Below the pieces are notes generated by a model. The model was given only the letters and a program-made list of their open reading frames with translations, had not been told where the DNA came from and did no database searches. The position numbers were made by a program, and so were the translations under genes. DNA of 38,693 nt from NCBI RefSeq assembly GCF_947495285.1, contig NZ_CANLXZ010000033.1, positions 1 to 38,693 on the forward strand, read 5' to 3'. Shown piece by piece: positions 8,601 through 15,206 of the stretch. Numbering within the stretch: the first letter of the stretch is position 1; each line of letters opens with the position of its first letter. The stretch is from an uncultured Nonlabens sp. Lineage in GTDB: Bacteria > Bacteroidota > Bacteroidia > Flavobacteriales > Flavobacteriaceae.

Positions 8601-10105
8601 TGACTAGAATTACTAAACTTAATTATAAAATTATAGTTTTTATTATGGGGCTGCTACTGGTTTTTAACGGTGGTTTTATGTCTGTGTCTGCTCTAGTAAG
8701 TGCTATTTATAGAGAGAGTGAAGGCTTTGATATTCTAGCAGCATCTGGTGTTGCAGTTTCTATAGGAGCCATTTTAATGTACTTAAATCGCAATCATGTA
8801 AAAGAATTGCGTAAAAAAGAAGGGTATTTAATTGTAACATTGGGCTGGTTAATCATGGCTTTTGCCGGTACGATGCCTTATATGTTCACAGGGGCAATAT
8901 CTAACTATACCGATGCATTCTTTGAAACCATGAGCGGCTTTACAACTACTGGTGCAAGTGTGGTAAATGATATAGAGATATTACCCAAGGGAATTTTATT
9001 CTGGCGCAGTATGACACACTGGATAGGTGGTATGGGAATTATCGTTCTAGCAGTTGCCATATTGCCATTATTAGGAATAGGCGGTATGCAGCTGTTTGCA
9101 GCCGAAGCTCCTGGACCTAGCGCAGATAAATTACACCCACGTATAACAGATACTGCAAAAAGACTTTGGCTTATTTATGTAGGTTTTACAGCTATAGAAA
9201 CCGTGCTTCTTAAAATAGCAGGTATGGGCTGGTTTGATGCTATTAATCATGCATTGAGTACGCTCTCTACAGGAGGTTTTTCTACAAAAAATGCAAGTAC
9301 AGCTTACTGGAATGATAATCCAGCCATACAGTGGATTATTATAATCTTTATGTTTATAGCGGGAGCTAACTTTGTACTCAGTTATTTTGCTTTTAAGGGT
9401 AAATTCAGCAAAGTGTGGAGAGATACCGAGTTTAAATGGTACACCAGTTTTGTAGTTGGCTTTTCTGTTTTAGGAGGCACGTTAATCTATTTCTATGCAG
9501 ACCCATCCATATCTTCTATAGATCATCCTATGGTATGGGGTGAAATGGAGAGTGCTTTTAGACACAGTACATTTCAGGTGCTTGCAGTTATGACCACGAC
9601 AGGATTTGTCACTGCAGACTATACTTTGTGGACACCATTTCTTACCATCATGTTTTTTGGTTTGTTCTTTTTAGGTGGTAGTGCAGGATCTACATCTGGT
9701 GGTGTTAAAGTAGTGCGGCACATTATATTAATACGTAATGGTATTATGGAATTTAAAAGAACATTACACCCTAATGCTATACTGCCAGTGCGATATAATG
9801 GTAGAGCATTACAGAGTGGTATCGTTTTTAATGTGCTAGGATTCTTTATTCTTTATATGCTTTCTTTTATAGTAGGTGCGATTGTGCTTGCTGCTCTCGG
9901 ACTAGATTTTGATACCGCCATAGGTGGTGCGTTAAGTACGCTGGGTAATGTAGGTCCAGCATTTGGAGACCTCTCTCCAGTAGATAATTTTGCTGGGTTG
10001 CCACAACTGGGTAAATGGTGGTGTAGTTTCTTAATGTTAATAGGTAGGCTAGAATTATTTACGGTATTGATCTTATTGACGCCTTTCTTTTGGAGGAATA
10101 GGTAG
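8600..10105 (+). CDS. trkH: TrkH-family K+ uptake channel subunit
   Basis: The membrane pore of the Trk system, 501 residues, with about ten hydrophobic segments in four membrane-pore-membrane repeats. The four pore loops are visible: SGFTTTGASVV, LSTLSTGGFSTKN, AVMTTTGFVTADY and STLGNVGPAFGDL. The loop FFLGGSAGSTSGGVKVVR, which gates TrkH in characterised homologues, is also present. The normal C-terminus (LLTPFFWRNR) suggests the gene is intact, although the Rhs tip gene starts at the very next base after the TAG stop. Coupled to trkA by a one-base overlap. Confidence 0.96.
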   Translation: MTRITKLNYKIIVFIMGLLLVFNGGFMSVSALVSAIYRESEGFDILAASGVAVSIGAILMYLNRNHVKELRKKEGYLIVTLGWLIMAFAGTMPYMFTGAISNYTDAFFETMSGFTTTGASVVNDIEILPKGILFWRSMTHWIGGMGIIVLAVAILPLLGIGGMQLFAAEAPGPSADKLHPRITDTAKRLWLIYVGFTAIETVLLKIAGMGWFDAINHALSTLSTGGFSTKNASTAYWNDNPAIQWIIIIFMFIAGANFVLSYFAFKGKFSKVWRDTEFKWYTSFVVGFSVLGGTLIYFYADPSISSIDHPMVWGEMESAFRHSTFQVLAVMTTTGFVTADYTLWTPFLTIMFFGLFFLGGSAGSTSGGVKVVRHIILIRNGIMEFKRTLHPNAILPVRYNGRALQSGIVFNVLGFFILYMLSFIVGAIVLAALGLDFDTAIGGALSTLGNVGPAFGDLSPVDNFAGLPQLGKWWCSFLMLIGRLELFTVLILLTPFFWRNR

Positions 10106-11248
10106 ATGAGTATCGTTTCAGAATATAGTGATTACTATCCCGGCGGTATGCTACTACCTAACCGCCACGGCTCTGTAGATAGTGATTCTTATAGATACGG
10201 TTTTCAAGGACAGGAAAAAGACGATGAAGTAAAAGGTGAAGGTAACTCGTATAACTATACTTTTAGAATGCATGATCCTCGATTAGTTAGGTTTTTTGCT
10301 GTTGATCCTCTTTCTCCTAAGTATGCGATGCTCACACCTTATCAATTTGCCAGTAATAGTTTGATATCAAAAGGAGAGTTAGAAGGTTTAGAAGGTGGCT
10401 GGGTCATTGAAAATGGTTGTGCAAAATATGAAAAAGGTCCTGTGCTTAATGCTTATTCAAGTAAAGAAGCTGCAATTGCCTCTCAAGAAAACAGCAAAAA
10501 GATTGTTAATAATAAACCACCGCAGTTATCTCAGAGATCTGTCTCTAGATTTACAATGAGAGCTCAAACAGAACATCGTGATGTATTAGCTAGAAGGAAA
10601 GCTCACATGGAATACCTACAGTCGCAGCAGGAGTTAATGAAATGGACATATACTGTTCCTGGAATGCAAGTTGCTCATGGGGTTTATGTTGGATTGCCAG
10701 AAGGTTTAATGGAAGTTTCTGGTGTTATGGTAGTAGATAAAGCTATTGATGGTTATAGAGCTTATAAGATGGTTAGAAGTATGCGTTTTGTAGACGACAT
10801 AGTAATTCATGCGCCTTTAGATGATGCAATACAGCATAGTGCCAAAACTGAAAAGGTTGGTGAGATAATAAATGTAGTTCGCAAAAACTCTGCTAAAGAA
10901 ACTGTTGGAGGTAGTTTTTTACAGTTGGGAGACGATGGTGTGACAATTACAGGTTATAGAGCTGCCGATTGGGTAAAAAAAGGAGCTAGAGGACTTACAA
11001 TAGAGGGTAAAGCAGCTGATAATATTATTTATGCAGCTTCACAAACAAGGTCTGCATCAGGACTTACGACACTTAGGACAGGATTAACCACTACTCAAAA
11101 AGCTGCTGCTGTAGGTTTAGGAGGCGCTGGAGCATATGGTTCTTATAGGCTGTATGTAGAGAAAGTAAAAAGAGACGATGAGTTAATGAAAAGTAACCTA
11201 AACATGATTAAGAGATATATACAAGATCCAAATGGGAATAATCAGTAA
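10106..11248 (+). CDS. Orphan Rhs C-terminal tip: Rhs core end plus unknown toxin-like region
   Basis: A 380-residue protein. Residues 1-97 are the C-terminal end of an Rhs (YD-repeat) shell: DYYPGGMLLPNRHG, YRYGFQGQEKDDEVKGEGNS, then RMHDPRLVRFFAVDPLSPKY and PYQFASNS. The many YD repeats and N-terminal secretion parts of a full Rhs protein, which run to well over 1000 residues, are absent. After ELEGLEGG the sequence changes to a unique tail, the normal place for a polymorphic toxin domain. I do not recognise the tail; it is helical and charged, with a glycine/alanine-rich stretch (AAAVGLGGAGAYGSY, about 335-349). The ATG follows the trkH stop with no gap and has GGAGG 12 bases upstream, inside trkH. 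It overlaps the next gene by 17 bp, as toxin and immunity genes often do. It is probably a displaced cassette and may not be secreted. Confidence 0.75.
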   Translation: MSIVSEYSDYYPGGMLLPNRHGSVDSDSYRYGFQGQEKDDEVKGEGNSYNYTFRMHDPRLVRFFAVDPLSPKYAMLTPYQFASNSLISKGELEGLEGGWVIENGCAKYEKGPVLNAYSSKEAAIASQENSKKIVNNKPPQLSQRSVSRFTMRAQTEHRDVLARRKAHMEYLQSQQELMKWTYTVPGMQVAHGVYVGLPEGLMEVSGVMVVDKAIDGYRAYKMVRSMRFVDDIVIHAPLDDAIQHSAKTEKVGEIINVVRKNSAKETVGGSFLQLGDDGVTITGYRAADWVKKGARGLTIEGKAADNIIYAASQTRSASGLTTLRTGLTTTQKAAAVGLGGAGAYGSYRLYVEKVKRDDELMKSNLNMIKRYIQDPNGNNQ

Positions 11249-11633
11249 AGTATTTAAAAAAAGAAAGTTTGATAGGCTTATTAAAAAAGCAATTAGGGAT
11301 AGAAACTTTAGATTTCAAATGAATATATCAAAGGATAATACTCCATTGATTCAAGTTTTACCTCAAGATGTTTTTCAAAAGCAGTTTGAAATTAAAGATG
11401 AAGATGGATTTGTAATAGTAGTTTTGACTGGAAGCGTTATAATACGTGATAAAAATTTTAAAGAGAGTGAATTTTATTCAGTAAGTCATGAGATTGATAT
11501 CGAGGGTAAAAAACAATTAATTTTCATGGAAAGAAATTTTGAAAAATTAGGGGAGACTCTTAAGGAGCTATTGTTAATAGTTTTTGATATAAACGGAGAA
11601 GAAAATTATACCACTGAAATGATTGTATTATAA
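11232..11633 (+). CDS. Small unknown protein, candidate immunity to the Rhs tip
   Basis: A 133-residue cytoplasmic protein with no signal peptide or membrane segment. I recognise no family. It starts with a basic stretch (MGIISKVFKKRKFDRLIKK) and continues with alternating beta-like segments (FVIVVLTGSVIIRD, KKQLIFMERNF) and an acidic C-terminal half. The start overlaps the Rhs tip by 17 bp in another frame, and the stop is directly followed by the next ATG. The immunity role is inferred only from size, overlap and position. Confidence 0.6.
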   Translation: MGIISKVFKKRKFDRLIKKAIRDRNFRFQMNISKDNTPLIQVLPQDVFQKQFEIKDEDGFVIVVLTGSVIIRDKNFKESEFYSVSHEIDIEGKKQLIFMERNFEKLGETLKELLLIVFDINGEENYTTEMIVL

Positions 11634-12296
11634 ATGAAAAGTAATTATTCAATATTTAGAAGTTTTCCCACTTTACAGCAAGCTACGGAATTGAAAGAAT
11701 TATTATCAAAGAACGGTATTGAAACTGAACTTGCTGATAATGTACCTCCTGTGGACGTGACTTTTTCAGGAAACACTTTACAGAGTAAAATAGAGGTGAG
11801 AATAAAGCAAAGCGATTTTGAGAAAGCAGAACAAATATTAGAAAAAGAGACAGGAAATTTAATTAACGAAATTGGACGAGATTATTATTTATTTGAATTT
11901 ACGAATGAGGAATTATATGAAGTTCTATTAAAATCTGACGAGTGGAATACTTTTGATTATGCTCTTGCCCAAAAAATTTTGAGAGAGAGAGGTAAATCAA
12001 TAGACAAAGATTTATTAGATTCACTAAAGAAAGAAAGATTAAAGCAATTAGCTGAACCAGAAAAAAATCAAAAACCTTGGATAATTTCAGGATATATTTT
12101 TAGTTTTTTAGGTGGTTTCTTAGGATTAATTATAGGATACTCTTTGATGACATCTAAAAGGGCATTACCAAATGGACAAAAGGTTTATTCTTATTCTACA
12201 AATGACAGGAAGCACGGTAGGTTTATTTTCTATATTGGATTAGTTATTCTACCTATAGCGATTCTTTTAAAGATTTTTATTGAGCTTTCAAATTAG
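11634..12296 (+). CDS. DUF2007-like domain protein with two membrane helices
   Basis: A 220-residue protein. Residues 5-75 (YSIFRSFPTLQQATELKELL to KAEQILEKE) have the pattern of the DUF2007 'putative signal transducing' domain, a small ACT-like fold that reports on proteins moved between positions. A charged middle part is followed by two hydrophobic segments near residues 149-170 and 197-216 with a Lys/Arg-rich loop between them, so it is likely anchored in the inner membrane. It begins at the base after the preceding stop codon, so the three genes from 10106 to 12296 form one unit. Related proteins occur beside polymorphic toxin loci in Bacteroidota, but its function is unknown. Confidence 0.65.
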   Translation: MKSNYSIFRSFPTLQQATELKELLSKNGIETELADNVPPVDVTFSGNTLQSKIEVRIKQSDFEKAEQILEKETGNLINEIGRDYYLFEFTNEELYEVLLKSDEWNTFDYALAQKILRERGKSIDKDLLDSLKKERLKQLAEPEKNQKPWIISGYIFSFLGGFLGLIIGYSLMTSKRALPNGQKVYSYSTNDRKHGRFIFYIGLVILPIAILLKIFIELSN

Positions 12297-12361
12297 CAGT
12301 TGGATATTTACGAAAATATATTTTTAATATACCTGAGGTTACTTTCCTTTTTCGCTTAAAG

Positions 12362-12430
12362 CCCCTGCTGGCGCCAGTATCCAAAGCCGCTAGTGCTAGT
12401 TTGTAACTAGTACCGAGCATGAGTAAAATA
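12362..12430 (+). repeat. REP element A (RAYT-associated repeat), forward
   Basis: About 69 bp beginning CCCCTGCTGGCGCCAG and ending near CCGAGCATGAGTAAAA. It contains the self-complementary CTGGCGCCAG and a hairpin at 12393-12413: GTGCTAGTT, loop TGT, AACTAGTAC, with one G-T wobble. It lies about 95 bp upstream of the RAYT remnant and is inverted relative to REP B on the other side. Confidence 0.8.
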
Positions 12431-12524
12431 ATAAGAACAATAAAGTTTGTAGAACACGTACATACTTTTTGTTTTAAAAATTTTAATCATAATAAATTAT
12501 TTAAACTTTCCGTACATTTAGTTG

Positions 12525-12773
12525 ATGAGTAGAAAGTATAAATTCCATAATAAAAGTGGTGCTTACTTTGTAAGTTTTTCAACAGTTAACTGGGTAGGTG
12601 TCTTTATGAGACATGTTTATTTTCATGAGTTAGCCAGTAGTATAGAATATTGTAGAAAGCATAAATCAATGGAGTTATATGCTTACTGTTTCATGCCTAG
12701 TCATGTGCATTTAATATTTAGATCATCTATTGATCAACCATCAGAATTACTGAGAGACTTCAAGAAAAAATAA
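12525..12773 (+). pseudogene. Truncated REP-associated tyrosine transposase (RAYT, Y1/HUH)
   Basis: The first ~80 residues of a REP-associated tyrosine transposase. It opens MSRKYKFHNKSGAYFVSFSTV, followed by the HUH motif in YCFMPSHVHLIFRSS (about residues 64-78), and stops after LRDFKKK. Full-length family members are roughly 180 residues, and the catalytic tyrosine lies in the missing part, so this copy should be inactive. The ATG at 12525 is preferred to the TTG one codon upstream. The gene sits between inverted REP elements A and B, the standard RAYT arrangement. About 40 bases of AT-rich sequence separate the stop from REP B, so the 3' half was lost by deletion rather than by a point mutation. 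Confidence 0.85.
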
Positions 12774-12813
12774 ATCGGACAGATTTTAAATTACACTATA
12801 TTTAAAATTATTC

Positions 12814-12879
12814 TTGCTTACTGATACTCGGTACTAGTTGCAAACTAGCACTAGCGATCATACTAGCACCAGCAAGGGG
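12814..12879 (-). repeat. REP element B (RAYT-associated repeat), inverted
   Basis: About 66 bp, the inverted counterpart of REP A. On the minus strand it begins CCCCTTGCTGGTGCTAG and contains the hairpin GTGCTAGTT, loop TGC, AACTAGTAC (plus-strand 12831-12851). Its first arm (CTGGTGCTAG) is a degraded form of CTGGCGCCAG that can still pair through wobbles. It ends where the frame of the gene remnant at 12879-12950 becomes protein-like. Confidence 0.8.
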
Positions 12880-12950
12880 ATTGGGTTGATGTAATAAGGT
12901 GTGACGAATGCCAAGATATTTTTAAAGAAATACATGTAACAAGTGAGTAG
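12879..12950 (+). pseudogene. Possible 3' remnant of a gene cut off by REP B
   Basis: The frame directly after REP B reads DWVDVIRCDECQDIFKEIH then VTSE and a stop at 12948-12950. It is followed after two bases by the ATG of the next gene. The protein-like composition and operon spacing suggest the last 23 residues of a gene, perhaps a toxin, whose front part was replaced by the RAYT/REP unit. The frame closes inside REP B and has no start codon of its own. The piece is too short for a family assignment. Confidence 0.35.
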
Positions 12951-12952
12951 TT

Positions 12953-13468
12953 ATGATAGAACGAGAAAAAATTGAGCAAATATCAATTCGAGGTAGAGTA
13001 GCTTTTGCGATATTATGTTTAGAGTTAGCTATAAAGCATTTTAAACTAGAGACCTTGAATAGGAAGTTTTTATTGGGCTTACTTTGGAGTTATACTAATT
13101 CAAATGTTGGTAGATGGCACGAGGTTTTATCTGAATGTATTCCAAATTCTGTCTTAGTTGATGACTTTGTGAAAGAAGAGATGGAACTTTTAACAGAAGA
13201 TCAATTTAATGAATTAAGAGAGTTATTTAACAGCTCAAATGACGTAATTAATCAAATAATTAATCAAATATTTTGGATCGCCACAGAAGATCTATATTCT
13301 AGTATTTCGAATTATTCTCAGGGAACAATTGATACACTCCTTAAGATATTAAAAGAAATGGATAAGTATGAAATAGATACGCCAGATATTCAGTTGTTCA
13401 CAGAATTAACGATAGAAGAAAATGATGGTTGGGGGAGAGAATTTAAAAGGGAGGATGTAATGGGATAA
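12953..13468 (+). CDS. Unknown protein, candidate immunity protein
   Basis: A 171-residue, mostly helical, acidic cytoplasmic protein with no signal peptide or membrane helix. I recognise no named family. Notable stretches are ISIRGRVAFAILCLELAIKHF near residue 11, LLWSYTNSNVGRWHEVLSEC near 44, and a C-terminal acidic/aromatic end (ELTIEENDGWGREF). It follows the gene remnant by two bases and precedes the headless toxin tip by 37 bp. This order (toxin end, small acidic gene, next toxin end) is what an array of displaced Rhs toxin/immunity cassettes looks like, so an immunity role is reasonable but inferred. Confidence 0.6.
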   Translation: MIEREKIEQISIRGRVAFAILCLELAIKHFKLETLNRKFLLGLLWSYTNSNVGRWHEVLSECIPNSVLVDDFVKEEMELLTEDQFNELRELFNSSNDVINQIINQIFWIATEDLYSSISNYSQGTIDTLLKILKEMDKYEIDTPDIQLFTELTIEENDGWGREFKREDVMG

Positions 13469-13505
13469 AATGAGGTTTTCTGTTTTGAGTTAGTAGGCAG
13501 GTGAA

Positions 13506-14210
13506 TTGGCTAATGCAGGGAGTAATTTAATATCGGGTCTAACTGGTTCATTTAAAAATATTTATGATGATATTATTCTTGCTGGCGGAAGTGCTTTAGA
13601 ACAGAATGGTGTAATTAAATTATTTACGGCTAGTGGAGATGAAATAGCTGAAATATCAAGTGGAAAGCTTTTACCAACAAAGTATTTTGATAAAAATTTA
13701 CATTCTGGTGCAACAGCTGTTGATCAACCTATAAATGGTTATCAGGTTTTTAAAAAAGGTGATGATTTTGTAGTAAAGCGAGCTCCTGAGACATCTGGAT
13801 ATAATGCAAGCGAATTAACAGAGTTAACTCAGCATCCCAATGCTCACGTTTTGGAAAGACACGGAGCTGATGTTACTGATGAAGCTCTTATTAAGCGTTC
13901 AGGAACACCAAGTATTGCTCCTGATGGTAAAACGCTTCCGAACCCACCCCCATATGCTTCAAAGTTTGAAAGTACAAGTAAGTTAAAGGAAGCTTTAAAT
14001 AATACAAATCCGAATTCTTCAAATTTCAGCCCTCCAGCTAATGGCAACAGTTATGCTTTTGATTATCCTTTATCAGGACAAGCGTCAACACCGTTCGGAT
14101 ATGGTATTCCAGCTGGAGGAGGAAGCCCTGTTCAGATGTACCGTGTTAAAGTTGTGTATAAGAAACGTAATGGTGTTTGGGAGCTTCTAACTATGTATCC
14201 TCAGCCATAA
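13506..14210 (+). pseudogene. 5'-truncated polymorphic toxin tip with RNase-like C-terminal domain
   Basis: An open frame of about 234 codons with no good start: its first start-like codon is a TTG, and the frame is already protein-like upstream (GELANAGSN) back to a stop at 13494-13496. Residues 1-65 (NLISGLTGSFKNIYDDIILA to GKLLPTKYFDKN) look like a pre-toxin linker seen in secreted Bacteroidota toxins. The C-terminal domain has HVLERHGADVTDEALIKR (about 114-131), PPYASKF near 148 and a final VWELLTMYPQP. A histidine-rich ERHG and a terminal TxYP are features of small RNase toxins of the BECR-fold group, so an RNA-cutting toxin is my best guess. It would need fusion to, or recombination with, a secreted Rhs shell to be delivered. 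It could still be expressed from the TTG. Confidence 0.6.
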
Positions 14211-14238
14211 GTCGAAAAAAATAGAAAGCTAAATGAAG

Positions 14239-14691
14239 TTAATCTTCAAAAAGGAAATAAATAATAAGTAGTTTGTCACTACTTATTATAGATATTGCCA
14301 TATCTAAAGTATAGTCACTTATTGAGTTAAAAGAACTGGCACCATTTTCATCCCAAGGACTACCAAACCAATTAGTATAAAATTTACATTTCTCTAAACT
14401 GAAATTTTCTATTAAAGTAGAATAGTTTTTTTTAGCTACTTCTATTGGCATTACTTCTTGAGTAGTAAATCCTAGGTTATACTGTAATCCTGAAATAAAC
14501 ATTTTTTCAAAATTTTTATGTTCAACTTCGTTCCATTCGTATTCTAAAGAGTTTAAATTATGGCTTAATAAAGCTTCATTAAGTGTTTCTTTAACTTCAT
14601 TTTGGGAGTTTAAATCTACTTTTAAATTATTTTTCTTTATTACTCCTCCCAAAAAGAATTTATCTAATTCTAATTCCTTATATAAATCCAT
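14239..14691 (-). CDS. Unknown protein, possible immunity protein, convergent to the toxin tip
   Basis: A 150-residue acidic cytoplasmic protein. The C-terminal pattern, FGSPWDENGASSFNSISDYT then LDMAISIISSDKLLIIYFLFED, resembles small immunity-type proteins that end in a beta strand plus an acidic tail, but I cannot name a family. It ends 28 bp from the end of the toxin tip on the opposite strand and starts 3 bp after the HTH remnant on its own strand. Either it protects against the neighbouring toxin or it belonged with the HTH regulator; the sequence does not decide. Confidence 0.55.
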   Translation of the reverse strand: MDLYKELELDKFFLGGVIKKNNLKVDLNSQNEVKETLNEALLSHNLNSLEYEWNEVEHKNFEKMFISGLQYNLGFTTQEVMPIEVAKKNYSTLIENFSLEKCKFYTNWFGSPWDENGASSFNSISDYTLDMAISIISSDKLLIIYFLFED

Positions 14692-14694
14692 AAT

Positions 14695-14982
14695 TCAAGC
14701 ATAAGCAGATTTAGTTTTCATATCTCTAAGAGCCATATCAATAAGGTTGTAGATGAAAGATTTTTTTTCTTCTTTCAGTTTTGATATATCTTCTAATCTT
14801 TTTAGAGCTTCTTTGTCAAGAGCAAGTGAAGTTTTTCCAATAAGGTAATCCACAGAAACTTCTAATACATCAGCAATTTTTACTACCACATCCACAGAGG
14901 GAGAAATGTCTCCTCTTTCGTATCTGCCTATTACATCCCCCTGCTGGCGCCAGTATACAAGACTGCTAGTGCCAGTTTGCAA
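14695..14982 (-). pseudogene. XRE-family HTH regulator lacking its N-terminus
   Basis: The readable protein includes GDVIGRYERGDISPSVDVV then KIADVLEVSVDYLIG, the second half of an XRE/Cro helix-turn-helix domain, then a helical C-terminus (KEEKKSFIYNLIDMAL). The first half of the domain, with helices 1-2 and the recognition region, is missing. In its place the frame continues into REP element C, which encodes the first ~14 residues from a TTG; native sequence begins at about position 14937 and reads leftward. With no ATG upstream of the conserved part it is probably non-functional. The downstream gene at 14239-14691 may therefore have lost its original promoter. Confidence 0.8.
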
Positions 14983-15006
14983 CTGGTACCGAATATGAGT
15001 AAAAGA
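14937..15006 (+). repeat. REP element C, inserted in the HTH regulator gene
   Basis: A third copy of the element, about 70 bp, in the same orientation as REP A. It keeps CTGCTGGCGCCAGTAT and has the hairpin GTGCCAGTT, loop TGC, AACTGGTAC at 14969-14989. Compared with REP A both arms differ (CTAG to CCAG, and CTAG to CTGG) in a way that keeps pairing, so the structure is conserved rather than the sequence. It stands alone, over 2 kb from the RAYT remnant. Confidence 0.8.
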
Positions 15007-15146
15007 ATAAAAAAACTTTACAGCTACTCATTTCTTTTTAAAAATAAACTCTTCTGTCGTTGTAAATCTCTTGCTCATAGTCTTACAGTGATAGTTTACA
15101 TTAAATTTTCACTTTGATTGTATAGATAGGCGACTACCTGAAAACA

Positions 15147-15180
15147 AGAAAAGGAAAGTTCATTAAAGCTTTCCTTTTCT
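15147..15180 (-). terminator. Intrinsic terminator of aspC
   Basis: A perfect 12-bp inverted repeat, AGAAAAGGAAAG and CTTTCCTTTTCT, with a 10-base loop, 27 bases beyond the aspC stop codon. On the minus strand it is followed by TTGTTTTC. It separates aspC from the accessory island. Confidence 0.75.
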
Positions 15181-15206
15181 ATTATAATATATTTTTATGT
15201 ACTTAA

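Noticed and set aside
12881..12899. GATGTAATA next to both REP B and REP C as a possible shared insertion target
   Set aside because: The match is 9-11 bases in an AT-rich context, offset differently from the two REP ends, so chance is likely.
15028..15078. Minus-strand 16-codon frame, MSKRFTTTEEFIFKKK, beside REP C
   Set aside because: It looks vaguely like the start of a gene and might be a stump, but it is too short and lacks any other support.
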